Below are positions 37,271-45,718 of a stretch of 64,000 bases of DNA, one piece after another. A program made the position numbers and the translations under genes. The notes under the pieces are model-generated. The model ran no database searches. It was not told the origin of the DNA and saw only the letters and a program-made list of their open reading frames with translations. Where the stretch lies: the NCBI RefSeq assembly GCF_040930455.2, contig NZ_CP170494.1. One strand, 5' to 3'. The stretch's first letter is position 1, and every line of letters begins with the position of its first letter. The DNA is from Neopusillimonas maritima. Lineage in GTDB: Bacteria; Pseudomonadota; Gammaproteobacteria; Burkholderiales; Burkholderiaceae_B.

Positions 37271-39058
37271 TTACCCGTTCAACGGCCACACCCAGAGCAA
37301 CATGGGTATCGCAGTGGCGATAACCAGCAGATCCAACGGCAGGCCCATACGCCAATAATCTCCGAAGCGAAATCCGCCCGGCCCTAAAATAAGCGTATTA
37401 TTCTGATGCCCGATAGGCGTCAAAAACGCGCACGACGCGCCAATCGCCACCGCCATCAGGAAAGTATCGGGGTTCACATCGAGCTGATTCGCCACACCCA
37501 ATGCAATGGGAGCCAGCACCGCCGCCGTGGCGGCATTATTCATTAGGTCGGTCAGTATCATGGTGGTTAACAAAATAACCACTAACGCGATCACCGCATT
37601 ACCCTGCGCAAAATAGTCGAGCAGGAAACCGGCCACCAACCCCGCCGCTCCGGTTGACTGCATCACACCTGCCACCGGCAGCAACATCGCCAACAACACA
37701 ATTACCGGCCAGTCGACCTGTTCATAAACCGACCTTAAATTCACGGTTCGCAATGCCATAGACGCCAACACGCCGGCGGCAAACGCCACCGCCGCCGACA
37801 CCCAACCAGAGGCTGCCAGCAAAACAGCCCCCAACATAATGCCGGCAGACAAAATAACATTGCGCTGATCGGGAATACGCACCTTGCGTTCGGCCAGAGG
37901 CACTGCGCCCATGTTCGAACCAAAACTGGATAAAGCGTCGGGCGGCCCCTGCAAAAGCAAAAGGTCGCCCGGTCGTAACTTGATCGCCCTAAGCCGGGAC
38001 ATCAAGCGTTGCCCCTGGCGCGACACCGCCAGCAAATTAATGCCATAGCGTGTACGCAACAGCAGGTCGCTGGCCGACCGGTTTTCCAGAATGGACGACG
38101 GCATAATGGCTAATTCCTGCAATATGATTTCGTCGTTTGTTTCTTTGTCCGAATCAGATGTTGGCGCCTCCTCTTCTTCTTCGAGTTCAAGACCAAAAGT
38201 TGAAAGGACGTCCGCCAATGACTCAGCATCGGTTTCAATGACCAGAATATCGTTTGGGCGAATGACCCGGGCTGCGCTGGGCGCCATCATGCGTACCTCA
38301 TTACGCACCAACCCTATAATTTGCGCGTCGAGCTCGTCCATTTCATCATCGAGCTCACGAAGCGAGCGGCCCACCAGCTTGCTATCTTCCGGCACTCGGG
38401 CTTCGGTCATGTAAGCTTCCGTCTCAAACCCTTCGATACCTGCTTTTTGGCGTGCCGGTACCAGCCGCCACCCAATCAAGGAAATAAATACCACCCCAAC
38501 CAACGCAACGGCAACGCCGGTCGGCGTAAAGTCGAACATTCTGAACAGACCCAACCCAGCCGATTCACGAAAACCCGAAACAATCAGGTTGGGCGGTGTA
38601 CCGATTAAAGTTGTGGTTCCACCCAGAATAGATCCGAACGCCAGAGGCATAAGTACCTTCCCGGCCGGCAAATCAAGCCTGCCGGCAATTTGAATGGCAA
38701 CCGGCATTAGCAATGCCAGCGCCCCCACATTATTCATAAAGCCCGACAAAATAGCCGCCAAGGCCGTGAGCGCTGCAATACTTAATGTGGGGCCCGCTTT
38801 CGAGGGCAGAATAAATCGGGTCAGAACATCGACGGCGCCTGACGACTGTAAAGCACTGCTTAGTATCAAGACGCAAGCAACCGTAACCACCGCGTTATGG
38901 CCAAACCCCAGAAAAGCATCAACCGGCTGAATAAGCCCCACCGCCACACAAGCCAGCAACGCGGCGGCGGCAACCATATCATGACGCCACTTCCCCCAAA
39001 GAAACATGCCCACGGTGACAGCCAGAATGGCCAAAATCATTGTTTGTTCTAAATTCAT
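37271..39058 (-). CDS. SLC13/DASS-type permease with two RCK_C domains
   Basis: 595 residues from the ATG at 39058 (an in-frame TTG lies 12 bases upstream). N-terminal half-permease (about 1-180; GLIQPVDAFLGFGHNAVVTV), two TrkA-C/RCK_C regulatory domains (about 200-285 and 300-385; acidic loop around residues 285-300), then the second half-permease (about 390-595) with FLTPIGHQNNTLILGPGG. This is the architecture of the large SLC13-like transporters (sulfate, citrate or other anions). It precedes the SulP gene by 9 bases, so both probably form an anion-uptake operon. Confidence 0.88.
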   Translation of the reverse strand: MNLEQTMILAILAVTVGMFLWGKWRHDMVAAAALLACVAVGLIQPVDAFLGFGHNAVVTVACVLILSSALQSSGAVDVLTRFILPSKAGPTLSIAALTALAAILSGFMNNVGALALLMPVAIQIAGRLDLPAGKVLMPLAFGSILGGTTTLIGTPPNLIVSGFRESAGLGLFRMFDFTPTGVAVALVGVVFISLIGWRLVPARQKAGIEGFETEAYMTEARVPEDSKLVGRSLRELDDEMDELDAQIIGLVRNEVRMMAPSAARVIRPNDILVIETDAESLADVLSTFGLELEEEEEAPTSDSDKETNDEIILQELAIMPSSILENRSASDLLLRTRYGINLLAVSRQGQRLMSRLRAIKLRPGDLLLLQGPPDALSSFGSNMGAVPLAERKVRIPDQRNVILSAGIMLGAVLLAASGWVSAAVAFAAGVLASMALRTVNLRSVYEQVDWPVIVLLAMLLPVAGVMQSTGAAGLVAGFLLDYFAQGNAVIALVVILLTTMILTDLMNNAATAAVLAPIALGVANQLDVNPDTFLMAVAIGASCAFLTPIGHQNNTLILGPGGFRFGDYWRMGLPLDLLVIATAIPMLLWVWPLNG

Positions 39059-39151
39059 GGAATGGGTCAATAAAGTAGAATCAAAGGAAATGTCGCGCCA
39101 CTATAACGCCGCATTTATGCTATTTTTACACTTCACGCAAAGGAGTTACAG

Positions 39152-39439
39152 ATGTCAAACGAAGGCTATCACGAACCCATATCAGAACTTTCAGATGAAA
39201 CCCGCGACATGCATCGCGCCATTGTGTCGCTCATGGAAGAACTTGAAGCCGTCGACTGGTACAACCAACGCGTCGACGCCTGTAAAGACCCAGAGCTGAA
39301 ATCCATTCTGGAACACAACCGCGACGAAGAAAAAGAGCACGCGGCCATGACGCTTGAGTGGATTCGACGCAAAGACCCCAAGTTCGACAAAGAACTGCGC
39401 GACTGGCTGTTTACCGACAAAAGCCTGGATCACCATTAA
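39152..39439 (+). CDS. EncFtn-like encapsulated-ferritin-family protein without targeting tail
   Basis: 95 residues, a two-helix ferritin-like protein. It closely follows the pattern of the encapsulated ferritin EncFtn (Rhodospirillum rubrum Rru_A0973 type): HRAIVSLMEELEAVDWYNQR, then ILEHNRDEEKEHAAMTLEW. The ferroxidase residues of that family are matched by Glu30, Glu60 and His63, with Glu29, Glu32 and Trp36 as entry-site residues. Such proteins dimerise to build an iron-oxidising centre. Encapsulated members carry a C-terminal cargo peptide; here the chain ends right after the domain (SLDHH), and no encapsulin gene is in the window. AGGAG lies 8 bases before the ATG; a terminator follows. 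Confidence 0.85.
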   Translation: MSNEGYHEPISELSDETRDMHRAIVSLMEELEAVDWYNQRVDACKDPELKSILEHNRDEEKEHAAMTLEWIRRKDPKFDKELRDWLFTDKSLDHH

Positions 39440-39460
39440 GCATTCACGGTTCATTCAGCG

Positions 39461-39492
39461 AAAAATCATCCCGGCGCCCGCCGGGATTTTTC
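39461..39492. terminator. Bidirectional terminator
   Basis: ATCCCGGCG / CGCCGGGAT with a 2-base loop, flanked by A5 and T5. It separates the convergent EncFtn-like gene and the FMN dehydrogenase gene. Confidence 0.88.
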
Positions 39493-40639
39493 ATGCCCGA
39501 CGCAAAATCGAGGCATCAACCTTGTTAATATCGTTATGACCGCAAAAAGCCATCGTTAAATCCAACTCTTTGGCCAACATTTGCAGGCATTTCGTTACCC
39601 CAGCCTCGCCGGCAGCCCCCAGGGAATACAGGAAAGAACGGCCAATTAACGTTCCTTTCGCCCCCAACGCAACCGCCCGCAGCACATCTTGCCCGGAACG
39701 AATGCCGCCGTCCATCCAGACTTCAATATCTTTACCCACTGCGCTGACAATGTCGGGCAACACCTTAATTGAAGACGGGGCGCCATCCAACTGACGCCCA
39801 CCATGATTCGACACCACCAACGCATCTGCGCCCGATTCAGCCGCCATACGCGCATCCTCGGGCTCCATTACACCCTTAAGCACCAGCTTGCCGCCCCACA
39901 ACTCTTTGATGCGTTTCACGTCATCCCAATTTAAGCGGGGGTCAAACTGCTCGGCCGTCCAGGCCGCCAATGAGGACACATCGGTCACACCCTGAGCATG
40001 ACCGACAATATTGCGAAACGTACGCTTTTGTGTTTGAGCCATCTGCCAGCACCAATAGGGCTTTGTGGCCAGATTAAGCAAATTACCCAATGTAGGCTTG
40101 GGCGGCGCGCTTAGCCCGTTCTTGATATCGCGATGGCGCTGCCCCATCACCTGAAGGTCGAGCGTGACAACCAGGGCTGAACAGTTCGCCTGCTGCGCAC
40201 GACGAATCAGATTCTCCATAAACGTTTTGTCGCGCATAACGTAGAGCTGAAACCAGAACGGTGCTTGTGTATGCTGGGCCACGTCTTCAATCGAGCAAAT
40301 ACTCATGGTAGACAACGTAAACGGTATCCCGAACTTCTTGGCTGCCATTGCCCCATGCATCTCGCCATTGGCATGCATCATTCCCGTAAGGCCGGTTGGT
40401 GCAATAGCGACAGGCATGGCAACGTCTTCGCCCAGCATACGTGTGCGAATAGAACGGTGCTCGATATCCACCGCCACACGCTGACGAAACAGCCATTCCT
40501 GTAAATCCTGCTCATTCGCGCGCAATGTCGATTCCGTCCAGGACCCGGAGGCCGCATAATCGTAAAACATACGCGGCATTCGGCGCCGGGCCAGCCGATG
40601 AAAGTCTTCGAAACACGTAATTTTGTTCAAATCAGCCAA
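39491..40639 (-). CDS. FMN-dependent alpha-hydroxy-acid dehydrogenase (LldD family)
   Basis: Oxidises an L-2-hydroxy acid, probably L-lactate, with FMN. 382 residues if the TTG at 40639 is the start: it has a perfect AGGAGG 6 bases upstream, while the longer frame from a GTG at 40669 has none. Family motifs: RRMPRMFYDYAASGSW; FQLYVMRD; the Lys in LVLKGVM; SNHGGRQLDGAPSS with the catalytic His; and DGGIRSGQDVLRA. Which acid it uses cannot be told from sequence. Confidence 0.9.
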   Translation of the reverse strand: MADLNKITCFEDFHRLARRRMPRMFYDYAASGSWTESTLRANEQDLQEWLFRQRVAVDIEHRSIRTRMLGEDVAMPVAIAPTGLTGMMHANGEMHGAMAAKKFGIPFTLSTMSICSIEDVAQHTQAPFWFQLYVMRDKTFMENLIRRAQQANCSALVVTLDLQVMGQRHRDIKNGLSAPPKPTLGNLLNLATKPYWCWQMAQTQKRTFRNIVGHAQGVTDVSSLAAWTAEQFDPRLNWDDVKRIKELWGGKLVLKGVMEPEDARMAAESGADALVVSNHGGRQLDGAPSSIKVLPDIVSAVGKDIEVWMDGGIRSGQDVLRAVALGAKGTLIGRSFLYSLGAAGEAGVTKCLQMLAKELDLTMAFCGHNDINKVDASILRRA

Positions 40640-40725
40640 ACCCGGCCTCCTGTTGCAAAAATGAACCACTCAATGGGCTGTTATATTCAACTTCCCGCAT
40701 TTGGCTGTCAACTGAACAATGAAAA

Positions 40726-40754
40726 ATGACAACCAAAAATTTATGTGTTATAGT
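40726..40754 (+). promoter_or_regulatory. Predicted promoter of tRNA-Arg
   Basis: -35 ATGACA (40726-40731), 17-base spacer, -10 TATAGT (40749-40754). The tRNA begins 13 bases downstream. Confidence 0.6.
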
Positions 40755-40767
40755 TCTGCTTCTTTAC

Positions 40768-40844
40768 GCGGCTGTAGCTCAGTTGGATAGAGTACTTGGC
40801 TACGAACCAAGGGGTCGTGGGTTCGAATCCTGCCAGCCGCGCCA
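40768..40844 (+). tRNA. tRNA-Arg(ACG)
   Basis: 77 bases including encoded CCA. Acceptor arms GCGGCTG / CAGCCGC, discriminator G, D-arm GCTCAGTTGGATAGAGT, anticodon stem CTTGG / CCAAG with loop CTACGAA (anticodon ACG), and T-loop GGTTCGAATCC. A phage-gene remnant starts about 95 bases beyond its 3' end, which suggests it was an integration site. Confidence 0.97.
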
Positions 40845-40851
40845 GATAAAT

Positions 40852-40886
40852 CAAGGGGTTACAGCTCACAAGGTTGTAACCCCTTG
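40852..40886 (+). repeat. 12-bp hairpin just after tRNA-Arg
   Basis: Perfect dyad CAAGGGGTTACA / TGTAACCCCTTG with an 11-base loop, 8 bases after the tRNA CCA. It could terminate the tRNA transcript, although only TCCGTTTT follows, or be part of an old attachment site. Confidence 0.6.
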
Positions 40887-40938
40887 TCCGTTTTGGAACG
40901 TCAGGGGTAAACAGCCCTACCGTTTTATCGTGTCACAA

Positions 40939-41214
40939 TTAAACCGCCATTACTCGATACGGGTTTAGCAGGCGCTCATAGGTTGTGTTGGCATATAGTG
41001 GTCGCTCACCCTGTCGCTCACGATTCGCATACAAATCACCCACCTGAAGCAATATAGCCGCCTGTACGGGTGCCGGCACCGGGTTGGGCAATTCGTCCAT
41101 GTTCAAGTAATCCAGTGCTGCCGCCGTTGCTGCATCAATCATTGCGGTAATGGCTGCATCTTCGTCGTCATGGTCAACACGCAAATGTAATTTGGCTTGC
41201 TCTAGAGTAATCAT
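40939..41214 (-). CDS. Phage head-tail connector protein (gp6-like)
   Basis: 91 residues. The N-terminus MITLEQAKLHLRVDHDDEDA and the helix IDAATAAALDYLN are typical of HK97 gp6-like connector proteins that form the ring at the phage portal. Length fits the family (about 90-110). It is a remnant: no portal, capsid, terminase or integrase gene is near. Possibly still intact as a frame but without a functional phage. Confidence 0.82.
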   Translation of the reverse strand: MITLEQAKLHLRVDHDDEDAAITAMIDAATAAALDYLNMDELPNPVPAPVQAAILLQVGDLYANRERQGERPLYANTTYERLLNPYRVMAV

Positions 41215-41232
41215 CCTTCATTCACTCCCGAT

Positions 41233-41532
41233 TCACACATTAAAACGGTGGCTTCGGTTGTTGTTGGGCAAAATGGCTTTAATGTTAAACACCACGCCAT
41301 CCCAAACGATTCGCCATTTTGGGGAAACGGTTTGGTAGTGCAAAGTAATACGCCATGTGGTTGCAGATTGTTCAGCGCTGGCCGCCAGAAATTCCCTGCC
41401 GTTCACACCCTCGACACTTGCCCATACTTCACGTAGCGCCACCCACTCTTTGGTAATCGCCCCTGTGTTGGGGTCTTGTATTTCTTGCTGTTCTTGCAAC
41501 TCCAAGCGGTGTCGTAGTCGTCCTATTTTCAT
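41233..41532 (-). CDS. Phage head closure protein (gp16/gp7-like)
   Basis: 99 residues. MKIGRLRHRLELQEQQEIQD and the beta-rich rest (EWVALREVWASVEGVNGREF, WRIVWDGVVFNI) match phage head closure / head-tail adaptor proteins. It precedes the connector gene by 18 bases on the same strand. This order (closure first) is the reverse of the usual HK97 order as I know it. Confidence 0.85.
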   Translation of the reverse strand: MKIGRLRHRLELQEQQEIQDPNTGAITKEWVALREVWASVEGVNGREFLAASAEQSATTWRITLHYQTVSPKWRIVWDGVVFNIKAILPNNNRSHRFNV

Positions 41533-41730
41533 ATCGCCCTCATTTAATTAGTGGTGGCCACCGATTTAATAAAGCCCTCAATCACTAAAAGAGCTTTATT
41601 CACCGCGCCACCTCTGGGGGTTTTGCTGAAACGGCGGCACTCACCCAGTAATCCGCCTCTGCCTATATCCGGTTTACCCGGCCCCTTGGCAGTCAGGGGT
41701 TCATACAAAATCAAATCAAAACTATCCACT

Positions 41731-41871
41731 ACAAGCTCTTGGCTAAGTCGTCTTCTAGCCAGACGTCATAAAAATGTGGCGACGGTTGCATTGGCCAATA
41801 GAAATGCACGCATCGTCTGGGCCCTATTGGCACATGACAGGGAGTACCGGGCTGATTACGCTTGGACGTAA
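41731..41871 (+). pseudogene. IS110/IS1111-type transposase, C-terminal remnant
   Basis: The frame ending at 41871 reads WLSRLLARRHKNVATVALAN and continues NRNARIVWALLAHDREYRAD, which is the conserved C-terminal end of IS110-family transposases (after the Transposase_20 domain). Only about 46 residues are recognisable; upstream the frame continues into sequence that belongs to the phage remnant, so the 5' part has been lost. The element's right-end region follows. Confidence 0.8.
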
Positions 41872-41880
41872 TCAGCCCGG
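41847..41880. repeat. 14-bp perfect inverted repeat over the transposase stop
   Basis: CCGGGCTGATTACG / CGTAATCAGCCCGG with a 6-base loop. It spans the end of the transposase frame and its TAA. No T-run follows. It may be a subterminal structure of the IS right end or a transcription stop. Confidence 0.75.
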
Positions 41881-42173
41881 GCCAGAAAAACAAGGAGTTG
41901 ATTAAAGTTAGCCTCACCGATTGCTAAAGCAATTAACGTTGATGGTCAACAGGTCAGACCGTGGTTGGCAAAGCCCGGAATCCCCCCTGCGTTTCAAGCG
42001 CGTTTTACTGATTGGGGCACCAACCAGCACATTCCATCAGGGACAGAGTTCAAAAGCTCGATGAAAGTCCGAATGTACGGGTGCAATCTTGACCTCAAGA
42101 CTTCATGTGTTGAAAGCTTGGCAAACAGGGAGCGTCCATGTAGGGGGGATTACCCCTCCATCTCCGCCAAGTT
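41872..42173 (+). other. Non-coding stretch, probable IS right-end region
   Basis: About 300 bases without a credible gene between the transposase remnant and the hutI terminator. In the IS1111 group the region downstream of the transposase gene encodes the bridge RNA; the segment about 41950-42110 (AACAGGTCAGACCG, GGGACAGAGTTC, GATGAAAGTCCGA) has the look of such right-end sequence, by memory of related elements only. It ends in a tRNA-like CTCCATCTCCGCCA (42156-42169). Confidence 0.4.
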
Positions 42174-42224
42174 AAAAACCGCTGACTTTTAATGGGCTAT
42201 CCCTAAGTCAACGGTTTTTTTTTT
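42174..42224. terminator. Terminator downstream of hutI
   Basis: Dyad AAAACCGCTGACTT / AAGTCAACGGTTTT (one C-A mismatch) with T10 on the plus side and T5 on the minus side. It can end the hut operon transcript on the minus strand and any plus-strand transcript from the IS remnant. Confidence 0.82.
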
Positions 42225-42233
42225 GCGTGTGAA

Positions 42234-43463
42234 CTATATGATTTGGCCTTTAAACACCGTTGCGACGCGAGGGTTGAAGCCAATTGCGTAGGCAAGGTCG
42301 CCAGGACGGTCGATGCGCCAAAGGGCGAAATCGGCTGAGTGCCCAATTTGCAGCGTACCTGTTTCCTGATGTAAGCCCAGGGCTTGCGCGGCCGTTCGCG
42401 TAACCCCGGTTAGGGCTTCCAGGGGAGTCATCCGGAACAGTGTACATGCCATGTTCATGGTGAGCAGCAACGACGTTAGTGGTGATGTACCGGGGTTGCA
42501 GTCGGTTGCCAGTGCAATTGGAACGCCATGCTCACGTAATTTATCCATAGGGGGTAAGCGGGTCTCCCTTAGATAATAAAAAGCACCTGGCAGCAGCACA
42601 GCAACGGTGCCGCTCTTGGCCATGGCATGAATGCCTTGCTCGGAGAGGTATTCGAGGTGGTCGGCAGAGAGCCCTTGGTATTGGGCAACCAAAGCACTGC
42701 CATCTTGGTCAGACAGTTGTTCGGCATGTAGTTTCACGGGCAGGTTGTGTTGCTTGGCTGCCCGAAATACGCGTTCGGTTTGTTCACGTGTAAAACCAAT
42801 CCCTTCGCAAAAAGCATCAACCGCATCAACCAGTCCTTCTGCAACCAGGGCGTCAAGCATATCGTGGGCGACCAAGTTAATGTAGTCGTCGGTACGCCCT
42901 TTGAATTCGGGTGGAACAGCATGGGCACCGAGAAAGGTTGTTTTTACGCGGACTGGGCATTGCATTCCGATTCGTCGAGCAACACTGAGCATTTTTGCTT
43001 CAGTCTCAGTATCCAGCCCGTAGCCTGATTTAATCTCTAACGTGGTGACACCTTCATTCAATAGTGCTTGTACGCGCGGAAGACTCGCCTCAAAGAGTTC
43101 TGTTTCGGTGGCCTTGCGTGTGGCGTGTACTGTGGACACAATACCACCACCTTGACGCGCAATTTCCTCGTAAGGTACGCCATTGAGCCGTGCTTCAAAT
43201 TCATTACTGCGATTCCCTGCGTAGACAATGTGCGTATGACAGTCAATAAGACCCGGCGTAAGCCAGCATCCTTGGCCATCGTGTTGACGTTTTACTTGTA
43301 CTTTTTCAAGTAGTTCACTTTGTTTGCCCAGCCAAACGATTCGCCCGTTTTTTGTTGCGATCGCGCCGTTGCGAATCTCTCCATAGCCTTCACCGGAAAC
43401 TAAGGTGGCCAAGTGAACATTGATCCAGAGATCGTCCCATTCTGGTTGTACGTTGCTTGTCAT
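42234..43463 (-). CDS. hutI: Imidazolonepropionase
   Basis: Hydrolyses 4-imidazolone-5-propanoate to N-formimidoyl-L-glutamate, the third step of histidine degradation. 409 residues, an amidohydrolase-superfamily TIM barrel. Metal motif PGLIDCHTHIVYAGNR, a central Lys/His region (TLEIKSGYGLD, TFLGAHAVPPEFKG), HAEQLSD and the catalytic Asp in ATDCNPGTSP. Last gene of hutU-D-F-G-I, 45 bases after hutG. Confidence 0.97.
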   Translation of the reverse strand: MTSNVQPEWDDLWINVHLATLVSGEGYGEIRNGAIATKNGRIVWLGKQSELLEKVQVKRQHDGQGCWLTPGLIDCHTHIVYAGNRSNEFEARLNGVPYEEIARQGGGIVSTVHATRKATETELFEASLPRVQALLNEGVTTLEIKSGYGLDTETEAKMLSVARRIGMQCPVRVKTTFLGAHAVPPEFKGRTDDYINLVAHDMLDALVAEGLVDAVDAFCEGIGFTREQTERVFRAAKQHNLPVKLHAEQLSDQDGSALVAQYQGLSADHLEYLSEQGIHAMAKSGTVAVLLPGAFYYLRETRLPPMDKLREHGVPIALATDCNPGTSPLTSLLLTMNMACTLFRMTPLEALTGVTRTAAQALGLHQETGTLQIGHSADFALWRIDRPGDLAYAIGFNPRVATVFKGQII

Positions 43464-43508
43464 AAGGGTGCCTTCTGCTGCGCGTTGGATAGGGTGGGTC
43501 TTAATGAT

Positions 43509-44315
43509 TTATTTAAGCTTATCAGCCCAATTCAACATTTCTGTCAAAAATGCTTTGAGTGTTGGCCTTACTTTTTGCGCCAAAGTTTCATCGAAGGGGT
43601 AGGGGTGGGTTTCTTGCATGTAGGTCGCTTCGGACAGTTCGAGCTGCACAGCATGAATGTTTTGTGAGGGTTGCCCATATTTACGCGTGATGTGCCCACC
43701 TTTAAAGCGGCCATTTACCGCCCAGGTATAACCCGATTTTTGGGCGATAGCTTGTAGCGCATTTTGCAGTTCCAGGTTGCACGAACTGCCGTTTGCGGTA
43801 CCGATGTTGAGGTCGGGTAATGAGCCTTCAAAGAACCGCGGAACGCGCGAACAAATGGAATGGGCATCCCATAACGGGGCGACCCCGTGTGCTTGCTTTA
43901 GGCGATCTAGTTCAGCATTGAGTTGCTCGTGGTAGGGGGTCCAATAGGCTTGAACTCTACGGGAAATCTCATGGCTGTCGGGTTGGTAGCCATTTAAATA
44001 AACTGGATCGCGGTGGAAAGTGTCGATAGGGCATAAGCCCGTTGTGTCTTGCCCTGGATACAAATTGGCATTGTCTTTAGGGCGATTCAGGTCGATCACA
44101 TAACGCGAGTGAGTTGCCACGATGACCGAGGCACCAAGCGCGTCAAGAAAGTCATAAAGTGTTTCAAGGTGCCAGTCAGTGTCTGGTAAGCGCAAAGCGG
44201 CTTCGCTCATATTCTCACGGATATCGTTGGGAATATGGATTCCCGTGTGAGGCATGGACACTAATAGCGGCGTGGTGCCGCGGCGAAATTTAAATAGGGG
44301 TTCTGAGGCGGTCAT
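43509..44315 (-). CDS. hutG: N-formylglutamate deformylase
   Basis: Last step of the five-step Hut pathway: N-formyl-glutamate to glutamate plus formate. 268 residues from the ATG at 44315 (MTASEPLFKF); the longer frame would lie inside hutF. Motifs: LLVSMPHTGIHIP (metal His), DTDWHLETLYDFLDALGASV, THSRYVIDLNRP, and DAHSICSRVPRFFEG. Works with HutF encoded 23 bases upstream. Confidence 0.95.
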   Translation of the reverse strand: MTASEPLFKFRRGTTPLLVSMPHTGIHIPNDIRENMSEAALRLPDTDWHLETLYDFLDALGASVIVATHSRYVIDLNRPKDNANLYPGQDTTGLCPIDTFHRDPVYLNGYQPDSHEISRRVQAYWTPYHEQLNAELDRLKQAHGVAPLWDAHSICSRVPRFFEGSLPDLNIGTANGSSCNLELQNALQAIAQKSGYTWAVNGRFKGGHITRKYGQPSQNIHAVQLELSEATYMQETHPYPFDETLAQKVRPTLKAFLTEMLNWADKLK

Positions 44316-44338
44316 AGTTTGCTCGATGAAAACTGGTG

Positions 44339-45718
44339 TTAAGCCAGAAGGGAAGTCATGGCGGTTCTGTAGGCTTGGGCAATGTTGGCTTCTTGCTGAT
44401 GCGCACCATTTTGAATACGCCATTGACCACCGACTAAAACGGATTGAATCAACGGATCGCCATGCCTTGAAAACACAAAGCTGTCGAGAATCTGGTTCTT
44501 TTGTTTGCCGAATAAATCAGGGTGTGATGCATTTAAAACCAAGGCGTCGGCACGTTGCCCGGGGGCGAAACCCCTGATTGGGCGCGCGCTGGCTTGTGCA
44601 CCTCCAGCCAAGGCTTGCGTATAAAGGTAATGGCCTACCGAGCTTTCTGAATTAGACGCTAAAACATTGCGTTGTCGTCGCGAAAGCCTTTGCGAGTATT
44701 CGTAGAGTCGCAGTTCTTCAGCGACATCAACGGTAATATGGCTGTCGGACCCGATGCCCCATGCGCCATTGGCATTCAAATAATCAACGCCGTTGAAAAT
44801 GCCATCACCCAGATTGGCTTCCGTACTTGGACAAATACCAACAATGGCCCCGCTTTTTGCGACGTTGCGGGTTTCCTGTGGGGTCATGTGTGTGGCATGA
44901 ACCAGACACCAGCGCTCGTTAACATTGAAGTGGTTGAGTAACCATTCTACGGGTCGTTGATTCAGGTGCGTTAAACAATCTTCAACTTCTTTTGTTTGTT
45001 CTGCAATATGGATATGAATGGGCGCTTGAGCACTCCATTTTGTTAACGCATTAACGAGCGTTTGCAATGTAGGTTCACAAACCGCGCGCAAAGAGTGTGG
45101 GGCAACACCATAACGCAAGCCCGCATGTTGTGGAAATTGAGTTTGCAGACGATCCAGCAATGACATAATCCAATGCGGGTCATTGATAAATCGCTTTTGT
45201 CCTTCGTGCGGGGGTGTTTTTCCAAACCCACTATATTCATACATAACGGGTAAGAGGGTCAGGCCCATCCCCACCTCATTTGCCGCTTCAATAAGGCAGG
45301 TGGAAAGCGCTTCCGGTGTGGCGTAGGGCTGGCCGTTTGGTGCATGGTGGATATAGTGAAACTCGCATGTTGATGTGTAGCCCGCTTTCAACATTTCGAG
45401 ATAAAGCTGGCTTGCTACAGCTTTCAGCAGTTCAGGATTGAGCTTTCGCGCGAAGGCATACATGAGCGTTCGCCAACTCCAGAAACTGTCTTCAGCTGAG
45501 GATCGATATTCTGTTAAGCCTGCCATAGCTCGCTGGAAAGCGTGCGAATGCAAGTTTGGCATGCCGGGGATCAATAACTCAACGGACGGCAGGTTTTCGG
45601 GTGCAGAGTGATTGTTCGCCGATACCTTGGTGAGTATGCCGGCAGCATCCCATTGCATGTGAACATTGTGCGCCCACCCGTTTGGTAAAAGTGCAACTTG
45701 AGCAAAGAGAGCATTCAT
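44339..45718 (-). CDS. hutF: Formimidoylglutamate deiminase
   Basis: Converts N-formimidoyl-glutamate to N-formyl-glutamate plus ammonia. 459 residues, amidohydrolase superfamily. Metal motif GMPNLHSHAFQRAMAG, helix IHIAEQTKEVEDC with catalytic residues, HATHMTPQE, and the Asp in GIGSDSHITVDVAEEL. Its start overlaps the hutD stop by 4 bases. Presence of HutF together with HutG defines the five-step (Pseudomonas-type) pathway. Confidence 0.96.
   Translation of the reverse strand: MNALFAQVALLPNGWAHNVHMQWDAAGILTKVSANNHSAPENLPSVELLIPGMPNLHSHAFQRAMAGLTEYRSSAEDSFWSWRTLMYAFARKLNPELLKAVASQLYLEMLKAGYTSTCEFHYIHHAPNGQPYATPEALSTCLIEAANEVGMGLTLLPVMYEYSGFGKTPPHEGQKRFINDPHWIMSLLDRLQTQFPQHAGLRYGVAPHSLRAVCEPTLQTLVNALTKWSAQAPIHIHIAEQTKEVEDCLTHLNQRPVEWLLNHFNVNERWCLVHATHMTPQETRNVAKSGAIVGICPSTEANLGDGIFNGVDYLNANGAWGIGSDSHITVDVAEELRLYEYSQRLSRRQRNVLASNSESSVGHYLYTQALAGGAQASARPIRGFAPGQRADALVLNASHPDLFGKQKNQILDSFVFSRHGDPLIQSVLVGGQWRIQNGAHQQEANIAQAYRTAMTSLLA

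Noticed and set aside
41551..41730. N-terminal extension of the IS110 remnant, or a separate minus-strand protein at 41544-41729
   Set aside because: Neither frame resembles a known family; only the last ~46 codons of the plus frame match IS110 transposases. The junction with the phage remnant lies around 41730.
42040..42173. tmRNA (ssrA) gene
   Set aside because: Only a CATGTAG and a CCA-like end resemble tmRNA. There is no matching 5' GGGG half, no tag frame ending in ALAA and no T-loop.
40768..42233. attL/attR pair flanking the phage remnant
   Set aside because: I could not find a direct copy of the tRNA-Arg 3' end (GGTTCGAATCCTGCCAG) downstream, so precise element borders are not claimed.
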